From CAYSBK01 sp964429265 (lineage in GTDB: Bacteria > Planctomycetota > Phycisphaerae > Sedimentisphaerales > Anaerobacaceae), in assembly GCA_964429265.1 (NCBI GenBank), contig CAYSBK010000021.1, positions 1-23,910 of the forward strand: 23,910 nucleotides of DNA. The letters are read 5' to 3'. The number at the start of each line of letters is the position of its first letter. The first letter of the stretch is position 1. Of this stretch, positions 8,683 through 16,029 are shown piece after piece. The translations under genes and the position numbers were made by a program. The notes beneath the pieces are model-generated. The model ran no database searches, was not told the DNA's origin, and was given only the letters and a program-made list of their open reading frames with translations.

Positions 8683-9918
8683 ATGCTTAGCGACGAAGAA
8701 TCCATAAGCCAGAGCCTGTATAACTTTCAGGCTGCATTGAAGGAAAGCGGCGAGACACTGGGCGATTTTATCCGTGGCAATTACGTCTCGAAGTGGCGAG
8801 GCGAGACGCTGTACCATACGTCGGCGATACGGACGACGTTCGTCAATGCCCTGCACAACTTTCTTACCGAGCGGGGCCTGTTCAACATGGAAAGGGTCTC
8901 GATGAGCCCCGTGACCGACCCGCTGGCCCACGACGTGGAGCACGTTCCGACAATCAGTTACAAGGGCCACGCCTACAAGGCGACGCACTCGATGATATAC
9001 TCGAAGTTCCTTGCGTGTATGAACCCGAAGGTCAAGGGCATCTTCGTGGATTCACCGAATATCCGGCTGGAGATAGAAAGCCCGACGGGCCGACAGCGAG
9101 GCCGATACCTTGCCGATTTTTCTCAGATGGACATCGAGCTTCGCAGAAACCGGGGCGTTTCTCTGCAGCAGTACCTCAACGATACCGAGCAGGTGAAGAA
9201 GATTCTCCAAGAGGATTTCGAAAAGGCCATAAGGTTCTTTGAGGAGATGCTCGTTTACGCGGTCGGTGCGGTAGTCGAGCACAACGAAGAGGATCTGAAG
9301 GCCCTGGGGGTGGCGCTGGAAGTGCCGAAGCCGCCATTGCCGCGTTTCAGAAAGGACGAGGCGGTGGCGAAACACGGTCCATCCGGCTTTGAGTTGAAAC
9401 TGGCCGAGGAAGCCGGGACGCAGTTTTTCTGGATTACGGGACTGATGCGGGAGAATTACGACCTTATCTACCCGTATCTGAAGCCGGATGGTACGAAGGT
9501 GCCGATCAGCGAGTTTACTTCGGATATGATCTACAACTACGACATGTGCGCCCGGTCGCTTCAGCGTGACACGGGCAAGTACGGCCCGGCGTACGAGGTG
9601 TTGTCGGGCGCGATCAGGGAGTGGCTTTACGAGCCGATTGTAGAGCGTCTTATCGACAACGGGGTGATAGCGGTTCGTCCGAAGATAGTGGACGGGTTGC
9701 TGGAGAACATCGACAAACTGGGCGGCTACGGCCCGTTTCTGATGGCGGTGTCGCAGAAGGACGAGGCCGGCAAACCGTTGTTCCCGGAGACGTTCGGCGG
9801 AGGTATCGGGATCGAAAGGACGCTGTTTGCGTTGACCAAGGGCAGGTACGTGGAAAAGATCGAAGACGTGACCTTCTTCGGCAAAAACCCCGATTCCCAC
9901 CCGATCTATTTGTTTTGA
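8683..9918 (+). CDS. Archaeal-type asparagine synthetase (AspRS/AsnRS paralogue, AS-AR family)
   Basis: This protein has a class II aminoacyl-tRNA synthetase catalytic core with no anticodon-binding domain. Shared points with the archaeal asparagine synthetase related to AspRS (AS-AR, described in Pyrococcus abyssi) are SPVTDPL (75-81), THSMIYSKFL (101-110), the motif 2 region SPNIRLE (124-130) with DFSQMDIEL (145-153), FFWI, a SGAIREWLYEPIVERL stretch, and motif 3 GGGIGIERT (372-380). Those enzymes form asparagine from aspartate, ammonia and ATP through aspartyl-adenylate. This protein is 411 residues, against about 290 for the P. abyssi enzyme; the extra length is in the middle and the C-terminal half. 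A GTG lies upstream at 8668, but the ATG at 8683 has AAAGGA 7 nt before it. Its place directly after glnA supports an amide-nitrogen role. Ammonia versus glutamine as donor cannot be read from sequence. Confidence 0.75.
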   Translation: MLSDEESISQSLYNFQAALKESGETLGDFIRGNYVSKWRGETLYHTSAIRTTFVNALHNFLTERGLFNMERVSMSPVTDPLAHDVEHVPTISYKGHAYKATHSMIYSKFLACMNPKVKGIFVDSPNIRLEIESPTGRQRGRYLADFSQMDIELRRNRGVSLQQYLNDTEQVKKILQEDFEKAIRFFEEMLVYAVGAVVEHNEEDLKALGVALEVPKPPLPRFRKDEAVAKHGPSGFELKLAEEAGTQFFWITGLMRENYDLIYPYLKPDGTKVPISEFTSDMIYNYDMCARSLQRDTGKYGPAYEVLSGAIREWLYEPIVERLIDNGVIAVRPKIVDGLLENIDKLGGYGPFLMAVSQKDEAGKPLFPETFGGGIGIERTLFALTKGRYVEKIEDVTFFGKNPDSHPIYLF

Positions 9919-9959
9919 GGTCTCGGCACCGCTCGGCTTGAGGGGGAGAGATTGCGGAA

Positions 9960-10523
9960 ATGGCGGGGCAGGAGGCGAACAGGTACAGGTTAAGGGATGG
10001 GCGGGATATTCTGATTCGTCCGGCCCGCGTGGAGGATGCGGAGCAACTGCTGAATCATGCCCGCATCATTATCGCCGAAGACCTCTACAACATCACCACG
10101 CTGGAAGAGTTCAAGCAGACGGTTGAAGAGGAACGTAAATGGATATCCAAACACATCAGTGAGCGGGGCTATGCGCTTTTAGTGGCGGAACTCGACGGCG
10201 CAATCGTCGGCCTTATCGGCTTCGAGAACAGCTCTCGCCGACGGCTTGCCCACCGCGGGACCCTTCATATGAGCGTGCATCCCGCCCACCGCAGAAAGGG
10301 CGTGGGAACGGCTTTGCTGAAAAGCCTTCTTGCGTGGGCCGCGAGCAATCCGGTCATAGAGAAAGTCAAGCTCCGTGTTTTTGCGTCGAATACGCCCGCG
10401 GTCAGACTTTACCAGAAGATGGGATTTGCAGAGGAGGGGCGACGGATGAAAGAAGTAAAGCTGGGCCCCGGCAGGTATGCTGACGAGATTCTTATGTACA
10501 AATTCGTAAAGGACCTGCGTTAA
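9960..10523 (+). CDS. GNAT-family N-acetyltransferase
   Basis: The 187-residue protein carries the GNAT fold. An N-terminal strand begins DILIRPARVEDAEQLL (16-31), followed by motif A with the acetyl-CoA pyrophosphate loop VHPAHRRKGVGTALL (106-120). The motif B region is LRVFASNTPAVRLYQKMGFAEEGRR, typical of RimI-like and related small-molecule or protein acetyltransferases. The substrate cannot be deduced. It starts 41 nt after the asparagine synthetase-like gene with a purine-rich AGGGGGA about 12 nt before the ATG, so it is probably the last gene of the glnA transcript. Its stop lies only 16 bp from the stop of the convergent gene. Confidence 0.88.
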   Translation: MAGQEANRYRLRDGRDILIRPARVEDAEQLLNHARIIIAEDLYNITTLEEFKQTVEEERKWISKHISERGYALLVAELDGAIVGLIGFENSSRRRLAHRGTLHMSVHPAHRRKGVGTALLKSLLAWAASNPVIEKVKLRVFASNTPAVRLYQKMGFAEEGRRMKEVKLGPGRYADEILMYKFVKDLR

Positions 10524-10548
10524 GTAGCGCAGGTGACGGTCAACCTGC
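10513..10548. terminator. Three-armed inverted repeat between convergent genes
   Basis: ACCTGCG (10513-10519) pairs with CGCAGGT (10528-10534). The inner part of that second arm, GCAGGT, can instead pair with ACCTGC (10543-10548). Two mutually exclusive hairpins thus straddle the stop codons of the GNAT gene and the opposing isochorismatase-fold gene. There is no U-tract, so factor-independent termination is not certain. Confidence 0.4.
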
Positions 10549-11274
10549 CGCCGGCCCCAGGGCTGCCGCCGGGGACGTGCTGCCGGGATCGGCCGACGCT
10601 TTTCTTCGAGTCGGGCGACACATCTCGCAGCCGCAAATGCCGACCTGCCGCAGCCGTGAAGCACCAACGAGCTTGCGGGTTTCAACGAGGCGGGCTCCCT
10701 TGGCTTCCATTTTTCGAAGCGCCAGCTTGGCGCGCCTGCTGTCGTGAAAGCCCAGTGCATCGGCAACGACGGTGACCTTCTTGCCTCGCTGCAGCAGGCC
10801 AAGGGCCGTGGCCACGACGGCCTGCTCGGCGGTGGCGCCTATCAGGATGAACTGCTCGGCGCGAAGGTCGCTGAGCAGTCGCTCGATACGGGGTTCTTCG
10901 AAGGGATCGACGCACCGCTTATTCAGGATTACCTGGTTGTAGCGGTTGAGCAGGTCGCAGGGCAGGTCGGTGCTGCCGTCGGCGGGGAAGGTTATGTTGT
11001 TGTTAAGAAGGGTATAGCGAATCTTCTTTTGGCCGATGGTTCCGGCTATGCAGTAGCCGTTGCCGTTTCCGTTGCCGTTAGGGGGGTATATTTCGCAGGT
11101 GGAAATAACAGGTATGTGGTGTCGGCGTGCCCAGGCCATTATCCTGCGGACCCTGGCCAGGACGCGGCGATGGTTCCTTATGCAGACCCTGCCTTCTGCA
11201 AGAAAGAAATCCCTCTGGGTGTCGATGTCAACCACCACGTATCGCCGACGTCTTTTGAGTAGCTGGCGGATCAT
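10540..11274 (-). CDS. Isochorismatase-fold (cysteine hydrolase superfamily) protein lacking the catalytic Cys
   Basis: The 244-residue protein has the isochorismatase/nicotinamidase fold. VVVDIDTQRDFF (13-24) supplies the catalytic aspartate (Asp18), and NKRCVDPFE (118-126) supplies the lysine (Lys119). The motif that normally reads GxxTDxCVxxTA is GATAEQAVVATA (146-157), so the nucleophilic cysteine is replaced by Ala152. Amidases of this family need that cysteine. True isochorismatases such as EntB and PhzD work without it, so this may be a hydrolase of that mechanism or a non-catalytic paralogue. An NGNGNGNG run (66-73) arises from short DNA repeats. The tail has a CGCEMC cluster and a low-complexity Pro/Ala end. 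A good GGGAGG lies 9-10 nt before the ATG. The neighbours give no hint of substrate. Confidence 0.75.
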   Translation of the reverse strand: MIRQLLKRRRRYVVVDIDTQRDFFLAEGRVCIRNHRRVLARVRRIMAWARRHHIPVISTCEIYPPNGNGNGNGYCIAGTIGQKKIRYTLLNNNITFPADGSTDLPCDLLNRYNQVILNKRCVDPFEEPRIERLLSDLRAEQFILIGATAEQAVVATALGLLQRGKKVTVVADALGFHDSRRAKLALRKMEAKGARLVETRKLVGASRLRQVGICGCEMCRPTRRKASADPGSTSPAAALGPAAG

Positions 11275-11576
11275 AACTCATCGCCTCCCTGGCAGGGTGG
11301 CTTCGGCGTCCTATAACCTGATACGGTTCATACTACAACCAGTTCAACGGCGGTTATCGAGCGATACGGCCGGCGACTTTAGCGACTCGCCGTGCCGCGA
11401 ATATGCCGGCTCGCCGTTTGCCGATGGCCAGGCGATGGTGTACAATGCGGCCGGCAACACCCACTGCAGCCGATTCTGGTGTTGATACGGTAGCAACAGG
11501 CCCCGAGCACTGAGCATAAACCTGATTTTTGAGGTATAAAAAACGCAGCGACACCGGCAGGGCTAAAACAGGTAAG
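11275..11576. promoter_or_regulatory. 302-bp divergent intergenic region with candidate promoters both ways
   Basis: No convincing ORF or RNA gene is seen. On the plus strand, toward trmB, TTGCCG (11418-11423) is followed after 17 bp by TACAAT (11441-11446). On the minus strand, toward the isochorismatase-fold gene, TTGTAG (11338-11333) is followed after 17 bp by TATAGG (11315-11310). The plus promoter would leave a leader of about 125 nt before trmB. Both calls rest on consensus matching alone. Confidence 0.4.
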
Positions 11577-12197
11577 ATGGCCAGGAAGCTCAGAGAGTAC
11601 CCTGAGATTGCGTTGAAAATTGAGCAATTGGACGGCCCGGTGGATTTCAGCGGCGTTTTCGGACGTTCGGCGCCGCTACATATCGAGGTCGGCTGTGGAA
11701 AGGGCACGTTCCTGCTGAGCCAGGCGCAGGCGTTTCCGGAGGTGAACTTCCTGGGTATCGAAAAGGCCCGGAAGTACTACCGGTTCGCAGTGGACCGGCT
11801 GGGCAGATGGCAGGTGGCGAACGTGCGAATGGTCAGGACCGATGCGGCGTGGTTCATCCGCCGGCACGTCGCGGAAGAATCGGTGGACTGCTATCACTTT
11901 TACTTTCCGGACCCCTGGCCGAAGAGGCGGCATCACAAGCGTCGGTTTTTCTGCCGGGAGAATCTGGAGCAGATAATCCGGACGCTCAGGATCGGAGGCG
12001 TCGTGCAGGTCGCCACCGACCATTTCGAGTACTTCGAGGTGATACGGGGTCTTTTCGAGTCGGCCGAGCAGCTCAGGCCGACCGACTTTGTTCCTGCAGC
12101 CGGTGCCGGGCCGGGCGAAGTAGTAGGGACCAACTACGAACGGAAATACGTCAAGGACCGGCGTGCCATCCATACAGTGGCGGCGGTGCGGGTTTAA
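11577..12197 (+). CDS. trmB: tRNA (guanine-N7-)-methyltransferase TrmB
   Basis: TrmB methylates G46 in the variable loop of many tRNAs using S-adenosylmethionine. The 206-residue protein has the SAM-binding EVGCGKGTFL (37-46), an acidic residue after strand 2 (FLGIEKA), and the family hallmark YFPDPWPKRRHHKRR (109-123). It ends in the typical NYERKYVKDRRAIHTV region. An upstream in-frame TTG at 11529 would add 16 residues. The ATG at 11577 fits the family length better, although its AGGT ribosome binding site is weak. The gene stands alone on the plus strand between two minus-strand genes. Confidence 0.95.
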   Translation: MARKLREYPEIALKIEQLDGPVDFSGVFGRSAPLHIEVGCGKGTFLLSQAQAFPEVNFLGIEKARKYYRFAVDRLGRWQVANVRMVRTDAAWFIRRHVAEESVDCYHFYFPDPWPKRRHHKRRFFCRENLEQIIRTLRIGGVVQVATDHFEYFEVIRGLFESAEQLRPTDFVPAAGAGPGEVVGTNYERKYVKDRRAIHTVAAVRV

Positions 12198-12217
12198 GAA
12201 CCAATCCAGACCGACAA

Positions 12218-12280
12218 GTGGCTGCCGTTTTTTTCACTGCCGGGGCGCTGAAAGTGCAGCTTAAAAACGGCCGAAACCAC
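12218..12280. terminator. Candidate bidirectional terminator between trmB and the HAD phosphatase
   Basis: GCCGTTTTT (12224-12232) is complementary to AAAAACGGC (12263-12271) across a 30-nt loop. Outer GTGG/CCAC bases (12218-12221 and 12277-12280) extend the pairing after mismatches. The T and A runs lie inside the stem, which is not the classical layout, but its place between two convergent stops fits a terminator. Confidence 0.4.
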
Positions 12281-12287
12281 AGCTTCT

Positions 12288-12959
12288 TCAAAAGAGATTC
12301 AGCAAAGCCATTGGTTCTTCGAGCAGGATATCCGCGCCGGCATCGTGAAGTTCCTGTGCGGACCTGAACCCCCACAGCACGGCGATCGCCAGCATACCGG
12401 CTGAACGGGCCGTCTGCATATCGGTCGGCGTATCGCCGAGAAAGGCGAAACGGCCGGGGGCAACACCCAGCTTCGCTGCCATTTGCAGGGCGGCGGCGGG
12501 GTCCGGCTTGATTGGAAGACCGGGCAGGTGTCCCTGTACGGCTTCGAAGCGGTGGGCGGGCAGGAATCTTGCCACCAGCATCTGCGTGAATTGGTGCGGC
12601 TTGTTTGACAGCACCGCCTTCGGCACGGCGAGCCTGTCAAGTTGTTGCAGCAACTGTTCGATGCCGGGGTATGGCCTGGTGGTCCGCGCCCAGTGTCGGC
12701 TGTAATGCGTTTCCACGGCCCGGGCGAACTTGTCCGTGGTGTGAGGGTCGTGCAATTGTGGCGGCAGCACCCGCCGGGCGAAAAGCGGCACTCCAGCGCC
12801 GATGTGGCGGCGGTAGAAATCCGGCGGACGCGGCGGCAGGTGCAGTTCTTTCAGGGCGGCGTTGACGGAGTTCGTGATGTCCTGCAGGGTGTCAAGCAGC
12901 GTTCCGTCGAGGTCGAAGATAACTGCTTCAATCGTGCGTTTTGTCAGATCGTGTTTCAT
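12288..12959 (-). CDS. HAD-family phosphatase, phosphoglycolate phosphatase (Gph)-like
   Basis: The 223-residue protein has all four HAD motifs: DLDGTLLDT (16-24, nucleophile Asp16 and acid Asp18), a Ser in VLSNKP (motif II), Lys in PIKPDPAAAL (motif III), and GDTPTDMQTA (motif IV). The helical C1 cap between motifs I and II is of the type found in phosphoglycolate phosphatase and beta-phosphoglucomutase. Gph is the best guess because no beta-phosphoglucomutase signature is evident, but HAD substrates are hard to predict. It is transcribed away from the symporter gene. A weak minus-strand promoter, TTGCTT (13020-13015), 17 bp, then TACATT, lies in the shared upstream region. Confidence 0.85.
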   Translation of the reverse strand: MKHDLTKRTIEAVIFDLDGTLLDTLQDITNSVNAALKELHLPPRPPDFYRRHIGAGVPLFARRVLPPQLHDPHTTDKFARAVETHYSRHWARTTRPYPGIEQLLQQLDRLAVPKAVLSNKPHQFTQMLVARFLPAHRFEAVQGHLPGLPIKPDPAAALQMAAKLGVAPGRFAFLGDTPTDMQTARSAGMLAIAVLWGFRSAQELHDAGADILLEEPMALLNLF

Positions 12960-13017
12960 CTTTTATGCAGCTCCGGCAAACATGAGCCGCCAATGTACAC
13001 TCCAGAGACGCCGAAAG

Positions 13018-13062
13018 CAACATTCGGGATTCAGCCGCAGCGAGGCGGCGTACGGAATGTTG
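13018..13062. repeat. Nested inverted repeat between divergent promoters
   Basis: CAACATTC (13018-13025) and GAATGTTG (13055-13062) are perfect inverted copies. They enclose a second pair, GCCGC and GCGGC, around a 6-nt centre. The element lies between the candidate -35 boxes of the HAD phosphatase gene and the symporter gene and touches both. Its position suits an operator for a dimeric regulator. A cruciform or a REP-like element is the alternative. Confidence 0.5.
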
Positions 13063-13090
13063 TTGCGGCCGGTCGCGGCGGGGCTATAAT
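13060..13090 (+). promoter_or_regulatory. Candidate promoter of the symporter-galactokinase operon
   Basis: TTGTTGCGG (13060-13068) is followed after 16 bp by a perfect TATAAT (13085-13090). The start would be near 13097, leaving a leader of about 62 nt. That leader contains a 7-bp hairpin, CGGCTTT-GAA-AAAGCCG (13108-13124), upstream of the AAAGGA ribosome binding site at 13148-13153. Confidence 0.6.
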
Positions 13091-13158
13091 ATCGGACAAT
13101 TTGTGGCCGGCTTTGAAAAAGCCGCGGTGGAGACGAAAGAGTCGGCGAAAGGATTGAT

Positions 13159-14745
13159 ATGGACCTGACACCTCTCGACGTGGTTGTGTTCGTATTATTT
13201 TTCGCGGTGGTCGTCGGCGTCAGTATGTACAAGAGCCGGCGCGAGGAGACGGGAGAAGATTTTTTTCTGGCCAGTCGTGGGCTGTTCTGGCCTCTGATTG
13301 GTCTTTCGCTGATAGCGGCGAACATATCTACGGAGCATTTCGTGGGCATGGCCGGCCAGGGCGCGGGGATTGCGGGGCTGGCCGTGGCCAGCTACGAATG
13401 GATAGCGGCGATCACGCTGGTTTTCGTGGCGATATTCTTCTTGCCGAGGTTCCTGCAAAGCGGCATTTTCACGATGCCGGAGTACCTGGAGTATCGCTAT
13501 AACGCCACGGCGCGAGCGATAATGGCTATTTTTACTATGTTTATATACGTTCTCGTAACGATTTCCACCGTGATTTATTCGGGTGCGCTTACGCTGCAGA
13601 CGCTCTTCGGCAACCTGGACAACCCGACGCACCTGTTGTATGGTGTGATTATAATCGCGGCGATAGCCACGCTTTACACAACGTGGGGTGGTTTGAAGGC
13701 GGTGGCCTGGGCGGATTTGTTCCAGGGTTCGGCGTTGATAATCGGCGGCGTAATAGCGATGCTCTACGGGTTCAGGGCGGTGGGTGTCGGCAACTTTTTC
13801 GAGGCCAACACGGACAAGCTGCATATGATACTGCCGCGGAATCATCCGGTCTTGCCGTGGACCGCGCTGGTGGTTGGATTGTGGATACCGAATTTCTATT
13901 ACTGGGGGTTGAACCAGTATATCACGCAAAGGGCGCTGGCGGCGAAGACGCTGAAACAAGGCCAGCTCGGGGTGCTGTTCGCCGCGGGCCTCAAGCTGAT
14001 TATTCCTTTTATAATTATTTTCCCGGCGATTATGTCGGCGCAACTTTATCCGGAGGCGGTGGGGGCAAAGCAGGACGCAGCGTATCCATTGCTGATTAAG
14101 AATCTGATAGGTCCCGGTTTTCGTTCGTTCATATTTGCGGCGATAGCGGGGGCGGTGATAAGTTCGCTAGCGTCTATGCTCAACTCGGCGTCAACGATTT
14201 TCACGATGGACATATTCAAGCGGCACATCTCCAAAGGCGCCAGCCAGAGGTTGCTTATCCTGACGGGACGGCTTTCAACCCTGGTTTTTGTGATTGTCGG
14301 GGCTGTAATAGCCGTGATGCTCAGGAAGTTTCCGACGGGCATATTCACATACATACAGGAGTTTCAGGGATTCATTTCGCCGGGTGTTCTGGCGGCTTTT
14401 GTTTTCGGTTTCGTGTTCAGGCGGGCCCCGGCGGCGGCCGGTGTGGCGGCGCTGGTGGGCAACGCGGTGGTGTACGGGTTTTTGCTGGTGTGCTTCAGCG
14501 GCTACGGCGTCTTCGACAAGCTCGGACTGACGATGGGTGAGCCGATCGCCTTTCTCAACAGGATGGCGATTTCGTTTGCGGTTGTGCTGCTGGTTATGTT
14601 GATAATCACGATTTGGAAGCCGCTGAGCGAGCCGAAGACGCTGCCGAGACGCGAAGGATTTGATATGCGACGGACTCCGTCGGTTGTGTGGCTGGGGGTG
14701 GTGGTGATAGCCGTGACGGTGGTGCTGTACATAATTTTCTGGTAG
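13159..14745 (+). CDS. Sodium/solute symporter (SSS family), vSGLT-like sugar transporter
   Basis: This 528-residue multi-pass protein imports a solute with sodium. It closely follows the Vibrio sodium/galactose transporter vSGLT: IAANISTEHFVGM (52-64), ASYEW (77-81), TTWGGLKAVAWADLFQ, LWIPNFYYWGLNQYITQRALAAK (241-263), AAGLKLIIPF, SSLASMLNSASTIFTMDI and YIQEFQGFISPG. From family knowledge, the galactose ligands of vSGLT are Gln69, Glu88, Asn260, Lys294 and Gln428. Here Glu80, Asn245, Lys279 and the Gln in YIQE are kept, while the Gln69 position is His60. A hexose or hexose-like substrate is therefore likely, with altered specificity possible. AAAGGA lies 5 nt before the ATG. The galactokinase-family gene follows after 12 nt, which suggests coupled uptake and phosphorylation. 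Confidence 0.92.
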   Translation: MDLTPLDVVVFVLFFAVVVGVSMYKSRREETGEDFFLASRGLFWPLIGLSLIAANISTEHFVGMAGQGAGIAGLAVASYEWIAAITLVFVAIFFLPRFLQSGIFTMPEYLEYRYNATARAIMAIFTMFIYVLVTISTVIYSGALTLQTLFGNLDNPTHLLYGVIIIAAIATLYTTWGGLKAVAWADLFQGSALIIGGVIAMLYGFRAVGVGNFFEANTDKLHMILPRNHPVLPWTALVVGLWIPNFYYWGLNQYITQRALAAKTLKQGQLGVLFAAGLKLIIPFIIIFPAIMSAQLYPEAVGAKQDAAYPLLIKNLIGPGFRSFIFAAIAGAVISSLASMLNSASTIFTMDIFKRHISKGASQRLLILTGRLSTLVFVIVGAVIAVMLRKFPTGIFTYIQEFQGFISPGVLAAFVFGFVFRRAPAAAGVAALVGNAVVYGFLLVCFSGYGVFDKLGLTMGEPIAFLNRMAISFAVVLLVMLIITIWKPLSEPKTLPRREGFDMRRTPSVVWLGVVVIAVTVVLYIIFW

Positions 14746-14757
14746 CAATCCGCAGAC

Positions 14758-16002
14758 GTGTTACAAGCACAAGACAAGCAAGCGGTGGACAGGATACTGC
14801 AGGCTGCCGCTGCGCACGAACTGGACGTGGTCGGCGGCAGAATCAGGCGGACGTCCTCGCGTTTTTGCCTCGGAGTCGAGCACGGCGACTACAACGGCAC
14901 CGAGCTTTTCGGCGTGGCCACGGACAGGTTTATCTGGCTGGGGTACAAGCCGAACGAAAGCAACAAGATACGGCTGTTCAGCACCAATTTTCCGAATGAC
15001 GGAGTCGTAGAGTTTCGTCTCGGCGATGTGCCGGAGCCGAGGTCCGAATCCATAGCGGACACGTGGGGTCGTTTTCCGTTCGGGGTCGAGTACATACTGC
15101 GGCGGCAGGGCATCAGCTTGAGTCGCGGGCTTGACGGCGTGGTCTATGGAAATATACCGGGCGGCGGGATGTCACGGTCGGCGTCGCTGACGTTGAACTT
15201 GATCCTGTCCCTGCTGGAAGTGAACGGGATTGATATAGATGATCCGTTCAGGGTTGTGGATATTGCACAGGCGGTGGAGAATGACTACATCGGCTCGCCG
15301 TGCGGGCAGCTCGACCAGATAATGATACTGTTCGGCCGGGAGAATATGGGCACGTATTACAACCCGCGAAAACGCAGCATCGATTACATACCCCTTGGGG
15401 CCGGCGCTGCGGATTTTCGCATTGTTGTTATGGATACGGGTACGACCCGGCCGGGCCTGGAGAAATCAACCTACAGGATACGAAGGGCCGAGTGCGAGAA
15501 GCTGGTTTCGATATTGCAAGAAGCGGGGTATGACGTCGGGTGTCTGGCCGACGTCAGAGAGGAAACGCTTTATGAGGAGATTCTGGCTCAATTCGGCAGA
15601 GACTATCCTGAGTTGTGCGACCGGCTCAGGTATATTTTCGGTGCCCAGCGGCGGTTTTACGAGATGCTGGAAGCGTGGAAGGCGGGCGAAATCGAAAAGG
15701 TCGGGGCGATATTCCGGCGGGACGGTATCGGCCTGAGGGATGATTACAGGATTTCCGGGCCTGAGCTGGAGACGATGTGCGACATTGCGCGGACCGTCGA
15801 GGGTGTTCTGGGTGAACGGATGTTGGGAGGTGGCGACAAGGGTGCGGCCGGTGCGCTTGTGGCTGCAGAGAGCGTCGAGGCCTTGCGAGAAGCCGTGGAG
15901 CTTGCATATCCGCGGAGTCGGCCGCAGTATGCACAGAGATACGCCGTTCACGTCTGCCGGGTTGTGGACGGAGTGAAGGTTTTCGACGGCGCTGTGGACT
16001 AA
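14758..16002 (+). CDS. Galactokinase-family GHMP kinase with divergent motifs
   Basis: GHMP kinases phosphorylate small alcohols or sugars with ATP, and galactokinase gives galactose-1-phosphate. The 414-residue protein keeps the sugar-binding N-terminal motif as SSRFCLGVEHGDYNG (33-47; usual form PGRVNLIGEHTDYN) and the catalytic aspartate as GQLDQ (Asp186). It also keeps the RRAEC and GLRDDYRISGPELETM segments of galactokinases. The ATP loop is IPGGGMSRSASL (133-144) in place of GxGLSSSA. The C-terminal motif is GERMLGGGDKGA (352-363) in place of GARMTGGGFGG. These changes are unusual but leave catalytic residues in place, so the substrate could be another sugar such as a uronic acid or an anomer of a related hexose. 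It starts at a GTG 12 nt after the symporter stop, with no clear ribosome binding site. Confidence 0.75.
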   Translation: MLQAQDKQAVDRILQAAAAHELDVVGGRIRRTSSRFCLGVEHGDYNGTELFGVATDRFIWLGYKPNESNKIRLFSTNFPNDGVVEFRLGDVPEPRSESIADTWGRFPFGVEYILRRQGISLSRGLDGVVYGNIPGGGMSRSASLTLNLILSLLEVNGIDIDDPFRVVDIAQAVENDYIGSPCGQLDQIMILFGRENMGTYYNPRKRSIDYIPLGAGAADFRIVVMDTGTTRPGLEKSTYRIRRAECEKLVSILQEAGYDVGCLADVREETLYEEILAQFGRDYPELCDRLRYIFGAQRRFYEMLEAWKAGEIEKVGAIFRRDGIGLRDDYRISGPELETMCDIARTVEGVLGERMLGGGDKGAAGALVAAESVEALREAVELAYPRSRPQYAQRYAVHVCRVVDGVKVFDGAVD

Positions 16003-16029
16003 GCGGCGTTTCAAGGGTGTTTTGCCTTT

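Noticed and set aside
8683..9918. Interpretation as a functional aspartyl- or asparaginyl-tRNA synthetase
   Set aside because: The N-terminal OB-fold anticodon-binding domain is missing and the sequence features follow the AS-AR asparagine synthetases.
13108..13124. CGGCTTT-GAA-AAAGCCG hairpin as a terminator or riboswitch
   Set aside because: It lies in the short leader of the symporter gene with no U-tract and no aptamer-like structure; kept only as a leader hairpin.
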